In this document: one piece after another, positions 47,834 through 56,970 of the stretch
Position numbering within the stretch: the stretch's first letter is position 1
Layout: each line of letters begins with the position of its first letter
Assembly (NCBI GenBank): GCA_965222505.1
Contig: OZ244956.1
Location: 3,100,001-3,164,000 of the forward strand
Source of the DNA: G965222505 sp965222505
GTDB lineage: Bacteria > Bacteroidota > Rhodothermia > Rhodothermales > DATKEJ01
Direction of reading: 5' to 3'
Length of the DNA: 64,000 bases
Notes under the pieces: model-generated
Database searches by the model: none
What the model was told of the DNA's origin: nothing
What the model saw: the letters and a program-made list of their open reading frames with translations, nothing else
Made by a program: the position numbers and the translations under genes

Positions 47834-49419
47834 GCTTCCATCTTCATCTGGTTCGATCTGCTGGCCGTGCGTGGTACCAGCACGGGTTTGCCGCCGCGAA
47901 AGGTTTTGCGTTTCGGGGTGATGTGCTGCTCCAGGGATCGGCGCTGGCAGAGGCCGTAGATCAAGCTGCTGAATCCCTGCCCTCATGGGTTGAGGGCGTC
48001 ACAGGTGAATTTGCGGTCATTTGGAGCGATCCGGAGACCAGCCGCACCCACGCTGCTGTGGATCGGCTTCGCAGCAGCCCGCTGTTTTATGGTGATGGGT
48101 GTCTGAGTGATGATGCGTATTGGATCGCGGAAAAGACCAGCGGAAAGCCGGGAGACTTGGTTGCGAATGCAGCCTTTCTCTTGCAAGGCCAGGTGATGGG
48201 ATCGGCTACGTTGGTGAATACCGTACAACAGGTACAGGCCGGTGAAGTGGTTTCATTCAGGGATGGGCAATGGACGGCCAGGCGGTATTTCCGGTACGGA
48301 GATACGCACCCAATTGAGGGCTCGGATGCAATTGAAACCGGAATTGCCGTCTTTGAGGATGCATTCAAAAGGATGTTGGTTTCGGTTGAGGATCGGCCCC
48401 TGGTGGTGCCGTTGAGTGGCGGATTGGATTCTCGGCTGGTCGCGTTCATGTTGGCACGTTTGGGACGGACGGATACCGTGTGTTTCAGCTATGGGCGGCG
48501 CAGCGGGTTTGAGGCACAGACCAGCAAACATGTAGCCGAGGCGCTGGGGTTGCGCTGGGCATTTGTGCCCTACACCAACCGGCAATGGCATCACTGGTAT
48601 TATACGCCCGGTTATCAGCAGTATCGAGAAGAAGCCTCGCAATTGGCAGCCATTGAACATGAACAGGACTGGCCTGCTGTGTATGAACTCAAGCAGCAAG
48701 GGGTGTTGCCCGAGGGGGCGGTCTTTGTGCCAGGGCATTCGGGGGATTTTGTAGCCGGTAGTCATCTCCCTCCAGCCGTGTTTCGTTCAGGAGCCGCTTT
48801 GGACCCGGCCGATTGGATCTGGCACAAGTACTTTCGGTTATTTCCGCAGGCGCATATCCAGGCCGAAGTTCGGGCGCAGATTCTGGATGCAATCCGCACG
48901 GTTTGGGATGGGCGAACCCCGTCCGATGCCGTGGAAGCGGCGCAGATGTTTGAGCAGTATGGCTGGCAGGAGCGCCAGGCCAAAATGATCGTCAACAGCG
49001 TACGGGCCTATGAACACCACGGCTTCGATTGGCGCGTGCCGCTCTGGGATACTGCCGTTATGAACTTCTGGCCGCAACGCCCGCTGGCGGATCGGCAAAG
49101 GAAACACCTTTATCTGGCGATCCTGAAGAAGCTGATGGGGCCGATGTATGAGATTTCGTTCATCCCGCCTCCCGTCTCCGGCCTCCGTGAAAAATTTCGC
49201 CGGGTGCGCGACCTGGATTACCGCCGCTACGGCATGTATCTCGGCCCAGTGCCCTGGCGCACTGCATTTAACCAACGCATCAAGGATTGGCCGACGCATG
49301 ATAATTTATTTATGAAAAACCTGGTCCAGAACTTAAAAAATTATCCACTTCAAGTGTTGCCCTTAAACGCATTGACGGCCTGGAAGCAATGGGGAGAAGT
49401 CATGGACGGCATTAGATAA
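47830..49419 (+). CDS. Asparagine-synthase-like protein lacking the glutaminase cysteine
   Basis: 529 residues from the ATG at 47830, overlapping the flippase stop by 4 bp. The C-terminal half has the ATP-pyrophosphatase P-loop VPLSGGLDSRL and the downstream region VPGHSGDFVAGSHLP expected of asparagine-synthase domains. The N-terminal half resembles the Ntn-glutaminase fold (GVTGEFAVIWSDPETSRTHAAVDRLRSSPLFY). However, the protein begins MSFHLHL with no Cys2, so glutamine hydrolysis should not occur. It may use free ammonia or another amine to amidate a glycan carboxylate, or adenylate a different substrate. Linkage to Wzx points to envelope glycans. Confidence 0.82.
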   Translation: MSFHLHLVRSAGRAWYQHGFAAAKGFAFRGDVLLQGSALAEAVDQAAESLPSWVEGVTGEFAVIWSDPETSRTHAAVDRLRSSPLFYGDGCLSDDAYWIAEKTSGKPGDLVANAAFLLQGQVMGSATLVNTVQQVQAGEVVSFRDGQWTARRYFRYGDTHPIEGSDAIETGIAVFEDAFKRMLVSVEDRPLVVPLSGGLDSRLVAFMLARLGRTDTVCFSYGRRSGFEAQTSKHVAEALGLRWAFVPYTNRQWHHWYYTPGYQQYREEASQLAAIEHEQDWPAVYELKQQGVLPEGAVFVPGHSGDFVAGSHLPPAVFRSGAALDPADWIWHKYFRLFPQAHIQAEVRAQILDAIRTVWDGRTPSDAVEAAQMFEQYGWQERQAKMIVNSVRAYEHHGFDWRVPLWDTAVMNFWPQRPLADRQRKHLYLAILKKLMGPMYEISFIPPPVSGLREKFRRVRDLDYRRYGMYLGPVPWRTAFNQRIKDWPTHDNLFMKNLVQNLKNYPLQVLPLNALTAWKQWGEVMDGIR

Positions 49420-49469
49420 ATAAAATTATGAAAACGCTTTCATTTCAAGGGTTCAATTGCTTATATTAG

Positions 49470-49644
49470 CGACGCAACGTCCTAAGACGGCCAAGGACGG
49501 CAAGTGTGCTGATGATTTTCAAGCACCGTTTTGTGCCCGACCCAGTCGGGATCCCTTCCACGTAAAAGGTCGTTATTGTCTGAGCCCTGAATCCCACCTC
49601 AGCAAGAAGAGACAGGCCCCACAGTTGTGGGGTCTGCCGTTTTA
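49470..49644 (+). ncRNA. Candidate structured small RNA upstream of clpB
   Basis: There is no ORF, but there is dense local pairing: GTGCT/AGCAC (49506-49533 region), CCCGAC/GTCGGG (49537-49550), TGTCTGAG with CTCA...AGACA (49578-49614), and a terminator-like hairpin CAGGCCCCACA/TGTGGGGTCTG (49613-49635) followed by CCGTTTT. AAGACGGC near 49484 can pair with the final GCCGTTTT, closing the whole RNA as in 6S-like molecules. TATATT at 49463-49468 could be the -10 box. No known RNA family was recognised. Confidence 0.35.
49613..49644 (+). terminator. Intrinsic terminator-like hairpin in the AsnB-clpB gap
   Basis: An 11-bp stem (CAGGCCCCACA with TGTGGGGTCTG, one mismatch or wobble) with a two-base loop is followed by CCGTTTT. 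It would end either the upstream glycan operon or the candidate small RNA and separates both from clpB. Confidence 0.6.
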
Positions 49645-49887
49645 AACGGGTTTGGTACGTTATTTCCGGCCAGTCGAAACCCGGTCCAACGAGGATATGA
49701 CGATCTGGCCTTCGGTTTTTCCTTCATTTTCCAGATTCTCTGACAGGCTGACGTACATTTGGGGCGTGGTATGCTTTTCGTATTCTAGGGCATCAAATGG
49801 TAACGTCCGACCATCTTATTGTGGATCTGCCGTTACGGCATTCTTCAGACCGAGACATCAGTTGCACGTTTTATTGAGGCTTACATT
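49645..49887. promoter_or_regulatory. clpB upstream region with a TACATTTG element
   Basis: 243 bp without a gene. TACATTTG at 49754-49761 matches the Bacteroidota -7 consensus TA-NN-TTTG, but no convincing -33 TTTG lies 20 bases upstream. No CIRCE (TTAGCACTC-N9-GAGTGCTAA) or other heat-shock operator is seen. Confidence 0.35.
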
Positions 49888-52521
49888 ATGAACCTGAACA
49901 AATTTACCATCAAGGCACAGGAGGCGGTGCAGGTTGCGGCCCAGTTGGCTGCATCCAGAGGGCATCAGGGGTTAGAGTCGGGCCATGTGCTTACAGCCCT
50001 ATTGCAAGACCCCAACAGCGTGGTGCGCTCCCTGTTCCAGAAGCTGGGGGCCAATGCCATGCTGCTCGAAACCAAAGCCCAGGAAGCCCTTGACCGGCTC
50101 CCCGTGGTTTCGGGGGCGAGCATCAGTGGGCAGTATGTGGGGCAAGACCTCAACAAGGTTTTTGACCGTGCCCTCGCCGAAGCCGAGCTCCTGGGCGATG
50201 AGTACGTCTCCAGCGAACATTTGCTCATCGGCCTGGCTGAAGCCAAAGACCCCATTGGCCGCGCCCTGCAGGATCAGGGGGTAACCAAGGAGGCCGTGCT
50301 GAATGTGCTCAAAGATGTACGGGGAAGCCAGCGCGTGACCGACCAGCACGCCGAGAGCCGGTATGAATCCCTCAAACGCTTCACCCGAGACCTGAACGAC
50401 CTCGCCCGAAAAGGTAAAATTGACCCCGTCATCGGGCGTGATGAGGAAATTCGTCGGGTGCTGCAAATTCTGTCCCGCCGTACCAAAAACAATCCGGTTT
50501 TGGTTGGTGAACCCGGCGTCGGGAAAACCGCCATCGCTGAGGGCCTTGCCATCCGCATCGTACAGGGGGATGTGCCCGAAAACCTCAAGGACCGGCGCGT
50601 TGTGGCATTGGACATGGGGTCATTGATTGCCGGGGCCAAGTACCGAGGTGAATTCGAGGATCGTCTGAAAGCCGTCGTGAAGGAAGTGGCTGAGTCTGAC
50701 GGACAGATCCTCATGTTCATTGACGAGATGCACACGCTCGTCGGGGCCGGGGCGGCTGAGGGGGCGATGGATGCGGCCAACATTCTGAAGCCCGCCCTCG
50801 CACGCGGCGAACTCCGCGCCATTGGTGCCACTACGATCAAGGAGTATCGCAAGTACATCGAAAAAGACAAAGCGCTGGAACGTCGGTTCCAGATGGTTTT
50901 TGTGGATGAGCCTTCGGTGGACGATACCATCTCCATCTTGCGTGGCATCAAAGAGCGGTATGAAGTACACCACGGCATTCGCATTACCGATGCGGCCATC
51001 GTTTCGGCTGCTGAGTTGAGCCATCGGTATATCACCGACCGGTTTCTCCCAGACAAGGCCATTGACCTGATTGATGAGTCGGCGGCCCGGTTGCGTATTG
51101 AAATCGCCTCCATGCCGGAAGCGTTGGACCAACTCGAACGGCAGATCCGGCAACTAGAGATTGAGCGTGAAGCCATCAAGCGGGAAGACGACCAGGGCAA
51201 ACTTGGCGGGATCGAGGAGCAACTGGCCAATCTGAACGAAGAAAAAACCCGTTTGCACACGCAGTGGACCAAGGAAAAGGAGCTGATCCAGCAGATTCAG
51301 CAATCGAAAGAAGACATCGAAAATCTGCGGTTCCAGGCCGAAACGCTGGAACGCCAGGGTGACCTCGGCAAGGTAGCCGAAATCCGTTACGGCCAGATTC
51401 CTGAACTGGAACAGCGGTTGGAACGGGTCAATGGTGAACTGGAAAAGGTGCAGGAACACGGGGCGATGCTCAAGGAAGAAGTGGATGCCGAGGACATCGC
51501 CGAGATCGTCTCCCGGTGGACCGGCGTTCCGGTATCCCGGATGCTCGAAAGCGAACGCGCCAAACTGCTGCGGATGGAAGAAGAGCTGACGCAGCGCGTG
51601 GTCGGGCAGCCCGAAGCCGTGCAGGTGGTCTCCGATGCCGTACGCCGGGGCCGTGCCGGTTTGCAGGATGCCAACCGGCCCATCGGCTCGTTCATCTTCC
51701 TGGGCACAACCGGCGTTGGCAAGACCGAACTGGGCAAAGCCCTGGCTGAATTCCTGTTCAATGATGAGCAGGCCATGGTCCGCATTGATATGAGTGAGTA
51801 CCAGGAACGGCACACTGTGAGCCGGCTGGTAGGCGCACCGCCCGGCTACGTCGGCTATGATGAAGGCGGGCAGTTGACCGAAGCGGTTCGCCGCCGCCCG
51901 TATGCCGTGGTGCTGCTGGACGAAATCGAAAAGGCCCACCCTGAGGTGTTCAACATCTTGCTGCAAGTCCTGGATGATGGTCGGCTGACGGACAACAAAG
52001 GCCGTGTGGCAGATTTCAAGAACACCATCATCATCATGACGAGCAACATGGGTTCAGACGTAATCCAGAGCCGCATGGAGGCCCTGGACGGCGAACTCAC
52101 CGAACCGGCCGAGGTCAAGTTGCGGGAGGATCTGCTCACCCTTCTCAAGTCTCGCCTCCGTCCGGAATTCCTGAACCGGATTGACGAGACGGTGATCTTC
52201 CAGCCCCTTGGGCGTAGCGAGATCCGGCAGATCGTCGAGATTCAGTTTGCACGCATACAGACGCTGGCCCAAAACAGCCACAACCTGAACCTGTTGCTCA
52301 CAGACAAAGCCAAGGATTGGCTGGCCGACAAAGGGTTCGACCCGGTTTTCGGGGCGCGGCCCCTGAAGCGGGTGCTCCAGCGCGAGATTGCCAACAAGCT
52401 GGCGCAGGAAATCCTCTCCGGCTGGGTCCAGGATGGCGAGACCATCGAAATCGGTCTCGCCGAAGGACAAGATGGCCTCGTGTTCGTTACCGTCCCGCAA
52501 CTGGAAACGGTGGAGGCCTGA
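49888..52521 (+). CDS. clpB: ClpB disaggregase
   Basis: 877 residues from the ATG at 49888, giving the canonical start MNLNKFTIKAQEAVQ. Clp N-domain repeats (about 1-145), AAA1 with Walker A GEPGVGKT (about 206-213), Walker B LMFIDEMHTLVGAG and the sensor region GATTIKEYRKYIEKD. The long coiled-coil middle domain (about 395-520, rich in Glu/Lys/Gln) identifies ClpB rather than ClpA/C. AAA2 with GTTGVGKTELGK (about 606-617), VVLLDEIEKAHPEV and the C-terminal GFDPVFGARPLKRVLQREI follow. With DnaK it resolubilises aggregated protein after heat stress. Confidence 0.97.
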   Translation: MNLNKFTIKAQEAVQVAAQLAASRGHQGLESGHVLTALLQDPNSVVRSLFQKLGANAMLLETKAQEALDRLPVVSGASISGQYVGQDLNKVFDRALAEAELLGDEYVSSEHLLIGLAEAKDPIGRALQDQGVTKEAVLNVLKDVRGSQRVTDQHAESRYESLKRFTRDLNDLARKGKIDPVIGRDEEIRRVLQILSRRTKNNPVLVGEPGVGKTAIAEGLAIRIVQGDVPENLKDRRVVALDMGSLIAGAKYRGEFEDRLKAVVKEVAESDGQILMFIDEMHTLVGAGAAEGAMDAANILKPALARGELRAIGATTIKEYRKYIEKDKALERRFQMVFVDEPSVDDTISILRGIKERYEVHHGIRITDAAIVSAAELSHRYITDRFLPDKAIDLIDESAARLRIEIASMPEALDQLERQIRQLEIEREAIKREDDQGKLGGIEEQLANLNEEKTRLHTQWTKEKELIQQIQQSKEDIENLRFQAETLERQGDLGKVAEIRYGQIPELEQRLERVNGELEKVQEHGAMLKEEVDAEDIAEIVSRWTGVPVSRMLESERAKLLRMEEELTQRVVGQPEAVQVVSDAVRRGRAGLQDANRPIGSFIFLGTTGVGKTELGKALAEFLFNDEQAMVRIDMSEYQERHTVSRLVGAPPGYVGYDEGGQLTEAVRRRPYAVVLLDEIEKAHPEVFNILLQVLDDGRLTDNKGRVADFKNTIIIMTSNMGSDVIQSRMEALDGELTEPAEVKLREDLLTLLKSRLRPEFLNRIDETVIFQPLGRSEIRQIVEIQFARIQTLAQNSHNLNLLLTDKAKDWLADKGFDPVFGARPLKRVLQREIANKLAQEILSGWVQDGETIEIGLAEGQDGLVFVTVPQLETVEA

Positions 52522-52573
52522 CCTTTGCCGAGCCATGTGAAACCAAAGCCCGGTGGGGATGTCGCATCCGGCA

Positions 52574-53842
52574 TTACTGGATCAGCGTCAGGAGGCCGGA
52601 GGCGGTACCGCGTGGGGTGGTGAGGCGGTAGAAATAGGTGCCACCCGTGAGGCCATCGGCTTCCAGGTGAACGTGTTGGATCACGCCTGCCGGAGCAATG
52701 CCGTCATAGATCCGGGCCACCTTTCGGCCTAAGGCATCGAACAGGTCCAGTTGTACTGGTAGATCGGCTTCCGTGACGAAGGGAATGGTGACGGATACGC
52801 GGAACGGATTGGGGTACGCCGTTTCCAGCATAAAGTCTAGCGGGATGTCCGTATTGACCTCTACGACGCGGCTGTAGGAGAACGTCCCGTCGAAGTCAAT
52901 TTGTTTGATGCGCACAAAATTATTACCGGGTACAAGTGCATCCAGGTCGTAGGTATAGGTTTGTTGCTCGGTGGTGGTACCCGCCCCTTCTACATGCCCC
53001 CGTTGAATGAAGTTGGTGCCGTCGGTGCTGATTTCAACATCAAAGCCCGCATTGTTGATTTCAGAGGCCGTGGTCCATTGCAGCCGAATCGTAGATCCCA
53101 GTGCGGTGGCGGTAAACCGGGTCAGCTCAACCGGGAGGGCATCCGGCCCGATGAGTTGCAGCGCAAAATCGGTCACGGGGTTGCCGGTGCGCCAGCTTGG
53201 GTTCGGGTAGAAGACGGAAAAGACCGCATTGAAGAGGCCATAGACCGGGTCCGGGTGGCCGGTTTCCCAGGTGAAGGTATCCGGACTTTCGGTCGTGTTG
53301 TTGAAGACCTCCACCCAGTAGCGGCCCGGCGTCAGGGTAATCGGACTCGTGAGGGTGAGCGTGAACATGTGCTCGTCCATCGCGAAGAGGTTCAGGCCGG
53401 TATCGACGCGTTCATGCGGGACGTCCGTTTCGGTCGAGAGGAGTTCGCCCGGTTCGCCATTGTTGTCACTTCGGAAGGTGACGGTGAAGGTATCTTTTTC
53501 GGGAATGGTATTGTTGGGTGCGTACACGCCCCAGACCACAACCTGGGCGATGGCATTGGGCGTATCGAGGATAAAGTTCTCGGCAACCACCTGTTGGAGG
53601 GAGGTCGGTTGGCAGGCACCACAGTCGAGGTCCGAGAAGATGCCACTCACCTGATTCGGGGGTTGATCCAACCAGATGGTACCGCGTTTTTCAGGGTTGA
53701 TCAGCCGGGTACCGGTGATGCCGGAGGTGAGATCCAGATCGGCGAGGGAGGCGGCCTGTTGCGCATGCAGCGGAGCCATGCTTGCAACTACCAGCACGGT
53801 ACATACTGCAACGCGTAAGCCCGAGTACGTCATCATGTACAT
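52574..53842 (-). CDS. Secreted protein with Fn3-like domain and type IX sorting tail
   Basis: 422 residues. The signal peptide VAVCTVLVVASMAPLHAQ comes after a short basic start; the ATG three codons in is an alternative. The N-terminal cargo (about 40-240) contains QQVVAENFILDTPNAIAQVVVWGVYAPNN and LTPGRYWVEVFNNT. This resembles the beta-sandwich cargo of the protein at 2577. The Fn3-like module (LPVELTRFTATALGSTIRLQW) and tail with YPNPFRVSVTIPF and LTGGTYFYRL follow. Surface or extracellular; role unknown. Confidence 0.8.
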   Translation of the reverse strand: MYMMTYSGLRVAVCTVLVVASMAPLHAQQAASLADLDLTSGITGTRLINPEKRGTIWLDQPPNQVSGIFSDLDCGACQPTSLQQVVAENFILDTPNAIAQVVVWGVYAPNNTIPEKDTFTVTFRSDNNGEPGELLSTETDVPHERVDTGLNLFAMDEHMFTLTLTSPITLTPGRYWVEVFNNTTESPDTFTWETGHPDPVYGLFNAVFSVFYPNPSWRTGNPVTDFALQLIGPDALPVELTRFTATALGSTIRLQWTTASEINNAGFDVEISTDGTNFIQRGHVEGAGTTTEQQTYTYDLDALVPGNNFVRIKQIDFDGTFSYSRVVEVNTDIPLDFMLETAYPNPFRVSVTIPFVTEADLPVQLDLFDALGRKVARIYDGIAPAGVIQHVHLEADGLTGGTYFYRLTTPRGTASGLLTLIQ

Positions 53843-53959
53843 GGTTCAGGGTGGGCAAGATCGCCCGCACTCCTCAAGACCGCCGACCTTGAATGCATAA
53901 GGGTACCAAAATCAGATTCCAATGTCAATGCTAAAGGAGTGCGGGATGCGACGTTCTGG

Positions 53960-56884
53960 TTATTTGGGTGGATTCGGTAAAACTAAGGCCTCTCGTAGGA
54001 CCTGGGCGGGGTGCAGGGGCAGGCGGCCGGCGCCGTGTTCGATTTGATGCCGGCAACTGAAGCCTGCCGCAACGATCACCGTATCGGCCTCGGCCGCACG
54101 AACAGCCGGGAGCAACCGGCGCTCAGCCATTTGCATCGACAGATCATAGTGTTCTTTTTCATAGCCGAACGAGCCGGCCATGCCGCAACAGCTTGAATCG
54201 ACTTCTTCCAGGGTATACTGCGGAGGGAGTGTAAGGCTCTGCTTGCTCGGGCCGGTGCCGACCAGGGCTTTTTGATGACAATGGCCGTGCAACAGCAGGT
54301 GCCGGGCGGTATCGGTAAAGGTCAGGTTGAGGGTGCCTGCCTCGGCTTCTCGGGCCAGGAATTCTTCGAGCATCATCGACTGCGCCGCGACCTGTTCTAC
54401 ACGTATATCGCCGGGGAGCAAGCTGTGGTATTCGTCACGGAAGGATAACAGACAACTCGGCTCCAGGCCCACAATCGGGATGCCCTGTTTAGCGAAGAGC
54501 GCCAAGCGCACCACGGTATCCAGCGCTGCTGCACGGGCTTCATCAAACAGGCCCTTCGACATCATGGGGCGGCCACAGCAGCCATGTCCAGGCAGGACCA
54601 CCTCGTAACCCGCAGCCTCCAGCAGCTCCGTGGCCGCAATGGACACTTCCGGGGTATTGTACGTGTTAAAGGTATCATTGAACAGCACAACCTGTTTGCC
54701 GGTCTTTGGGGTCTTATGCTTTTTGAACCAGGTGGTAAACGGCTGTCGGGCGAAGGTAGGCAGGGGGCGCATGGGCGTGATGCCCAGGGTTTTTTCCAGC
54801 AGTGCCCGCATGGGACGGCTATTCAGACTCCGGTTAACGAGGGGCGCAAGTGCCCCGCTGCTTAGGCGGCTTTGCCGGGCCACTTGTCCGAAGGTGCGCG
54901 CCCGGAGCGGTGCCCCATTGGCCTTGTGGTACTGCGCCAGGTATTCAAATTTGATTTTTGCCATATCCACCGAAGACGGACATTCAGCTTTGCAAGCCTT
55001 ACATGCAATGCACAGGTCCATGGCTTCATACAGCCGGGATCCCGTGAACGCCCCGTCCGGCAACGCACCCGAAAGGGCTGCCCGGAGCAAGTTGGCACGG
55101 CCTCGGGTGCTGTGTTCTTCCTCGCGGGTGGCCATGAAGCTCGGGCACATGGTGCCGGTGGTTCGTTTTCGGCAGATGCCCGCCCCATTACACATCTCGA
55201 CTGCACGGTCGAAGCCCTGGTCTTTGCTGAAATCCAGGTGCAGTTCCAGCGGCACCACCTGGTAATTTGGACCGTAGCGGAGGTTTTCCGTCATGGGGCC
55301 TGCATTGACTACGGCACCGGGGTTGAGGATGCCCTGGGGGTCAAAGGTGTGTTTGGTCTGTTGGTAGAGTCGGTAGAGTTCCGGGCCGAAGAATTGTGCA
55401 TTGGCCCAGGAGCGGGCGCGGCCATCGCCGTGTTCGCTGGAGAGCGAGCCGCCGTAGCCTTTGAGCAGGTCCACAGCGAACGATATAATCTCCGGCAGGT
55501 GGCGGATTTCCTCAGCGGCTTTGGTGTTGATGAGTGGGCGGATGTGCAGGCATCCGGCGCTGGCGTGGGCATAATAGGCTACACGGATGTTTCGGTCCGT
55601 GCAATAATTTTCGATCTTTGTGACGTACTCGGCCAGGTGTTCAACCGGCACGGCAGCATCCTCTATAAAGGGGATTGGCTTGTGGTCTCCCTTGATGCTC
55701 ATCAAAAGCCCGAGGCCCACCTTGCGGACCGTCCATACGTTGCTTTGCTGTTGGGGATCGAAGGCCGCAACCACGGCACCTGTGCCAACCCCTTGTTGCT
55801 TGAGGTGGGCCTTCAGTCGATCAATTTTGGTGCGAAGTTCGGCTTGAGAGGTGCCGTAAAACTCGGTGATGAGGAGGCAGTTGGGATCCCCCTCAATGAA
55901 GGTGTCCAGCAAGCGGGCATATTGGGGCACACCCCGGCAAAGCGATAATCCCAGATGGTCCAAAAGTTCAACAGCGGAGGGTCCGACCTCCAGTACGACG
56001 GACACAGCGGTCAGGGCCTTGAACAAGTCATCGAAATGGATGACGGCCAAGGCGGTGCGTTGGGGTACCGGCACCAGATTAAGCGTCACGTCTGTCATCA
56101 CCGCAAAGCCGCCTTCCGCACCGCAAACCAGGTCCGCGAGGTTAAACCGGGGAGGGCGTGGGGTGTGGAACGTGCAGCCGTCCACCAACCGGTCCAGGTT
56201 GTAGCCGCCACAGCGCCGCCAATGCCGAGGAGTGGCCGTGCGGATACGCTCCTGGTGGGCCGGGTTTTGCACCAGTTGGACCAGGTTCCGGTAGAGCATT
56301 CCTTCGAAGTTGGTGAGGTTTTGTTTTTGGGCCAACTGGTCGGCATTCAGCGATTCGAAGGTGGCCGTGGAGCCGTCGCTGAGGATGACGTTGGTGGCCT
56401 GGACATGGTCGGCGGTCATGCCGTAGACGATGGAGTGGCTGCCGGTGGAGTTGTTGGACACGATGCCACCCATCGCCGCCCGGTTGCTGCTGGCCGGGTC
56501 CGGCCCGAACTGTAGCCCGTGGGGCCGGAGGTACAGGTTGAGTTCATCCAGTACCAGCCCCGGCTGAACCCGGACCCATTTGTCATCTGTGTTGAACTCC
56601 AGCACTGCATTCAGGTGCCGGGTCATGTCAATGACCAGCGCTTCGTTGACCGCCTGTCCGGCCAGACTGCTGCCGCCCGTGCGCGGTAAAACGGGTACCC
56701 CATGTTTGGCCGCTAACTCGACGGCAGCATGCACATCCTCGGTGGTTTTCGGAAGCAACACCCCGTATGGCATCTGCCGGTAAATGCTGGCGTCGGTGCT
56801 GTAAAGGGTGCGGTTGTAGATATCGGTCCGTAGATCACCCGTGATGCGGGGCCGAAGTTCAGCAAAAAAATCGTCGAGTTGCAT
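53960..56884 (-). CDS. FAD-linked oxidase/Fe-S oxidoreductase fusion (GlcD-GlpC type, YdiJ-like)
   Basis: 974 residues. The N-terminal half is a PCMH-type FAD-binding domain (VLPRTGGSSLAGQAVNEALVIDM, GGIVSNNSTGSHSIVYG) with the FAD-oxidase C domain. The C-terminal half has a ferredoxin-like cluster CIACKACKAECPSSVDMAK. Two cysteine-rich heterodisulfide-reductase-type segments (LPGHGCCGRPMMSKG and SSCCGMAGSFGYEKEHY) follow. Such fusions oxidise 2-hydroxyacids (D-lactate, glycolate, D-2-hydroxyglutarate) and pass electrons to the quinone pool at the inner membrane. The downstream gene order with an AGXT aminotransferase would fit a glycolate/glyoxylate route. The exact substrate is not decided by sequence. 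Confidence 0.87.
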   Translation of the reverse strand: MQLDDFFAELRPRITGDLRTDIYNRTLYSTDASIYRQMPYGVLLPKTTEDVHAAVELAAKHGVPVLPRTGGSSLAGQAVNEALVIDMTRHLNAVLEFNTDDKWVRVQPGLVLDELNLYLRPHGLQFGPDPASSNRAAMGGIVSNNSTGSHSIVYGMTADHVQATNVILSDGSTATFESLNADQLAQKQNLTNFEGMLYRNLVQLVQNPAHQERIRTATPRHWRRCGGYNLDRLVDGCTFHTPRPPRFNLADLVCGAEGGFAVMTDVTLNLVPVPQRTALAVIHFDDLFKALTAVSVVLEVGPSAVELLDHLGLSLCRGVPQYARLLDTFIEGDPNCLLITEFYGTSQAELRTKIDRLKAHLKQQGVGTGAVVAAFDPQQQSNVWTVRKVGLGLLMSIKGDHKPIPFIEDAAVPVEHLAEYVTKIENYCTDRNIRVAYYAHASAGCLHIRPLINTKAAEEIRHLPEIISFAVDLLKGYGGSLSSEHGDGRARSWANAQFFGPELYRLYQQTKHTFDPQGILNPGAVVNAGPMTENLRYGPNYQVVPLELHLDFSKDQGFDRAVEMCNGAGICRKRTTGTMCPSFMATREEEHSTRGRANLLRAALSGALPDGAFTGSRLYEAMDLCIACKACKAECPSSVDMAKIKFEYLAQYHKANGAPLRARTFGQVARQSRLSSGALAPLVNRSLNSRPMRALLEKTLGITPMRPLPTFARQPFTTWFKKHKTPKTGKQVVLFNDTFNTYNTPEVSIAATELLEAAGYEVVLPGHGCCGRPMMSKGLFDEARAAALDTVVRLALFAKQGIPIVGLEPSCLLSFRDEYHSLLPGDIRVEQVAAQSMMLEEFLAREAEAGTLNLTFTDTARHLLLHGHCHQKALVGTGPSKQSLTLPPQYTLEEVDSSCCGMAGSFGYEKEHYDLSMQMAERRLLPAVRAAEADTVIVAAGFSCRHQIEHGAGRLPLHPAQVLREALVLPNPPK

Positions 56885-56970
56885 ATCCAGTATGCCGGTC
56901 AGGAGAGGCCAGCGTCAGGGTTTGAAAGCCGAAGTCGTGCGCCGGTAGGCCGGGGTTTCGAGGCATCGGA

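Noticed and set aside
49645..49887. CIRCE/HrcA or CtsR heat-shock operator in front of clpB
   Set aside because: No TTAGCACTC inverted repeat or heptad operator could be found in this stretch.
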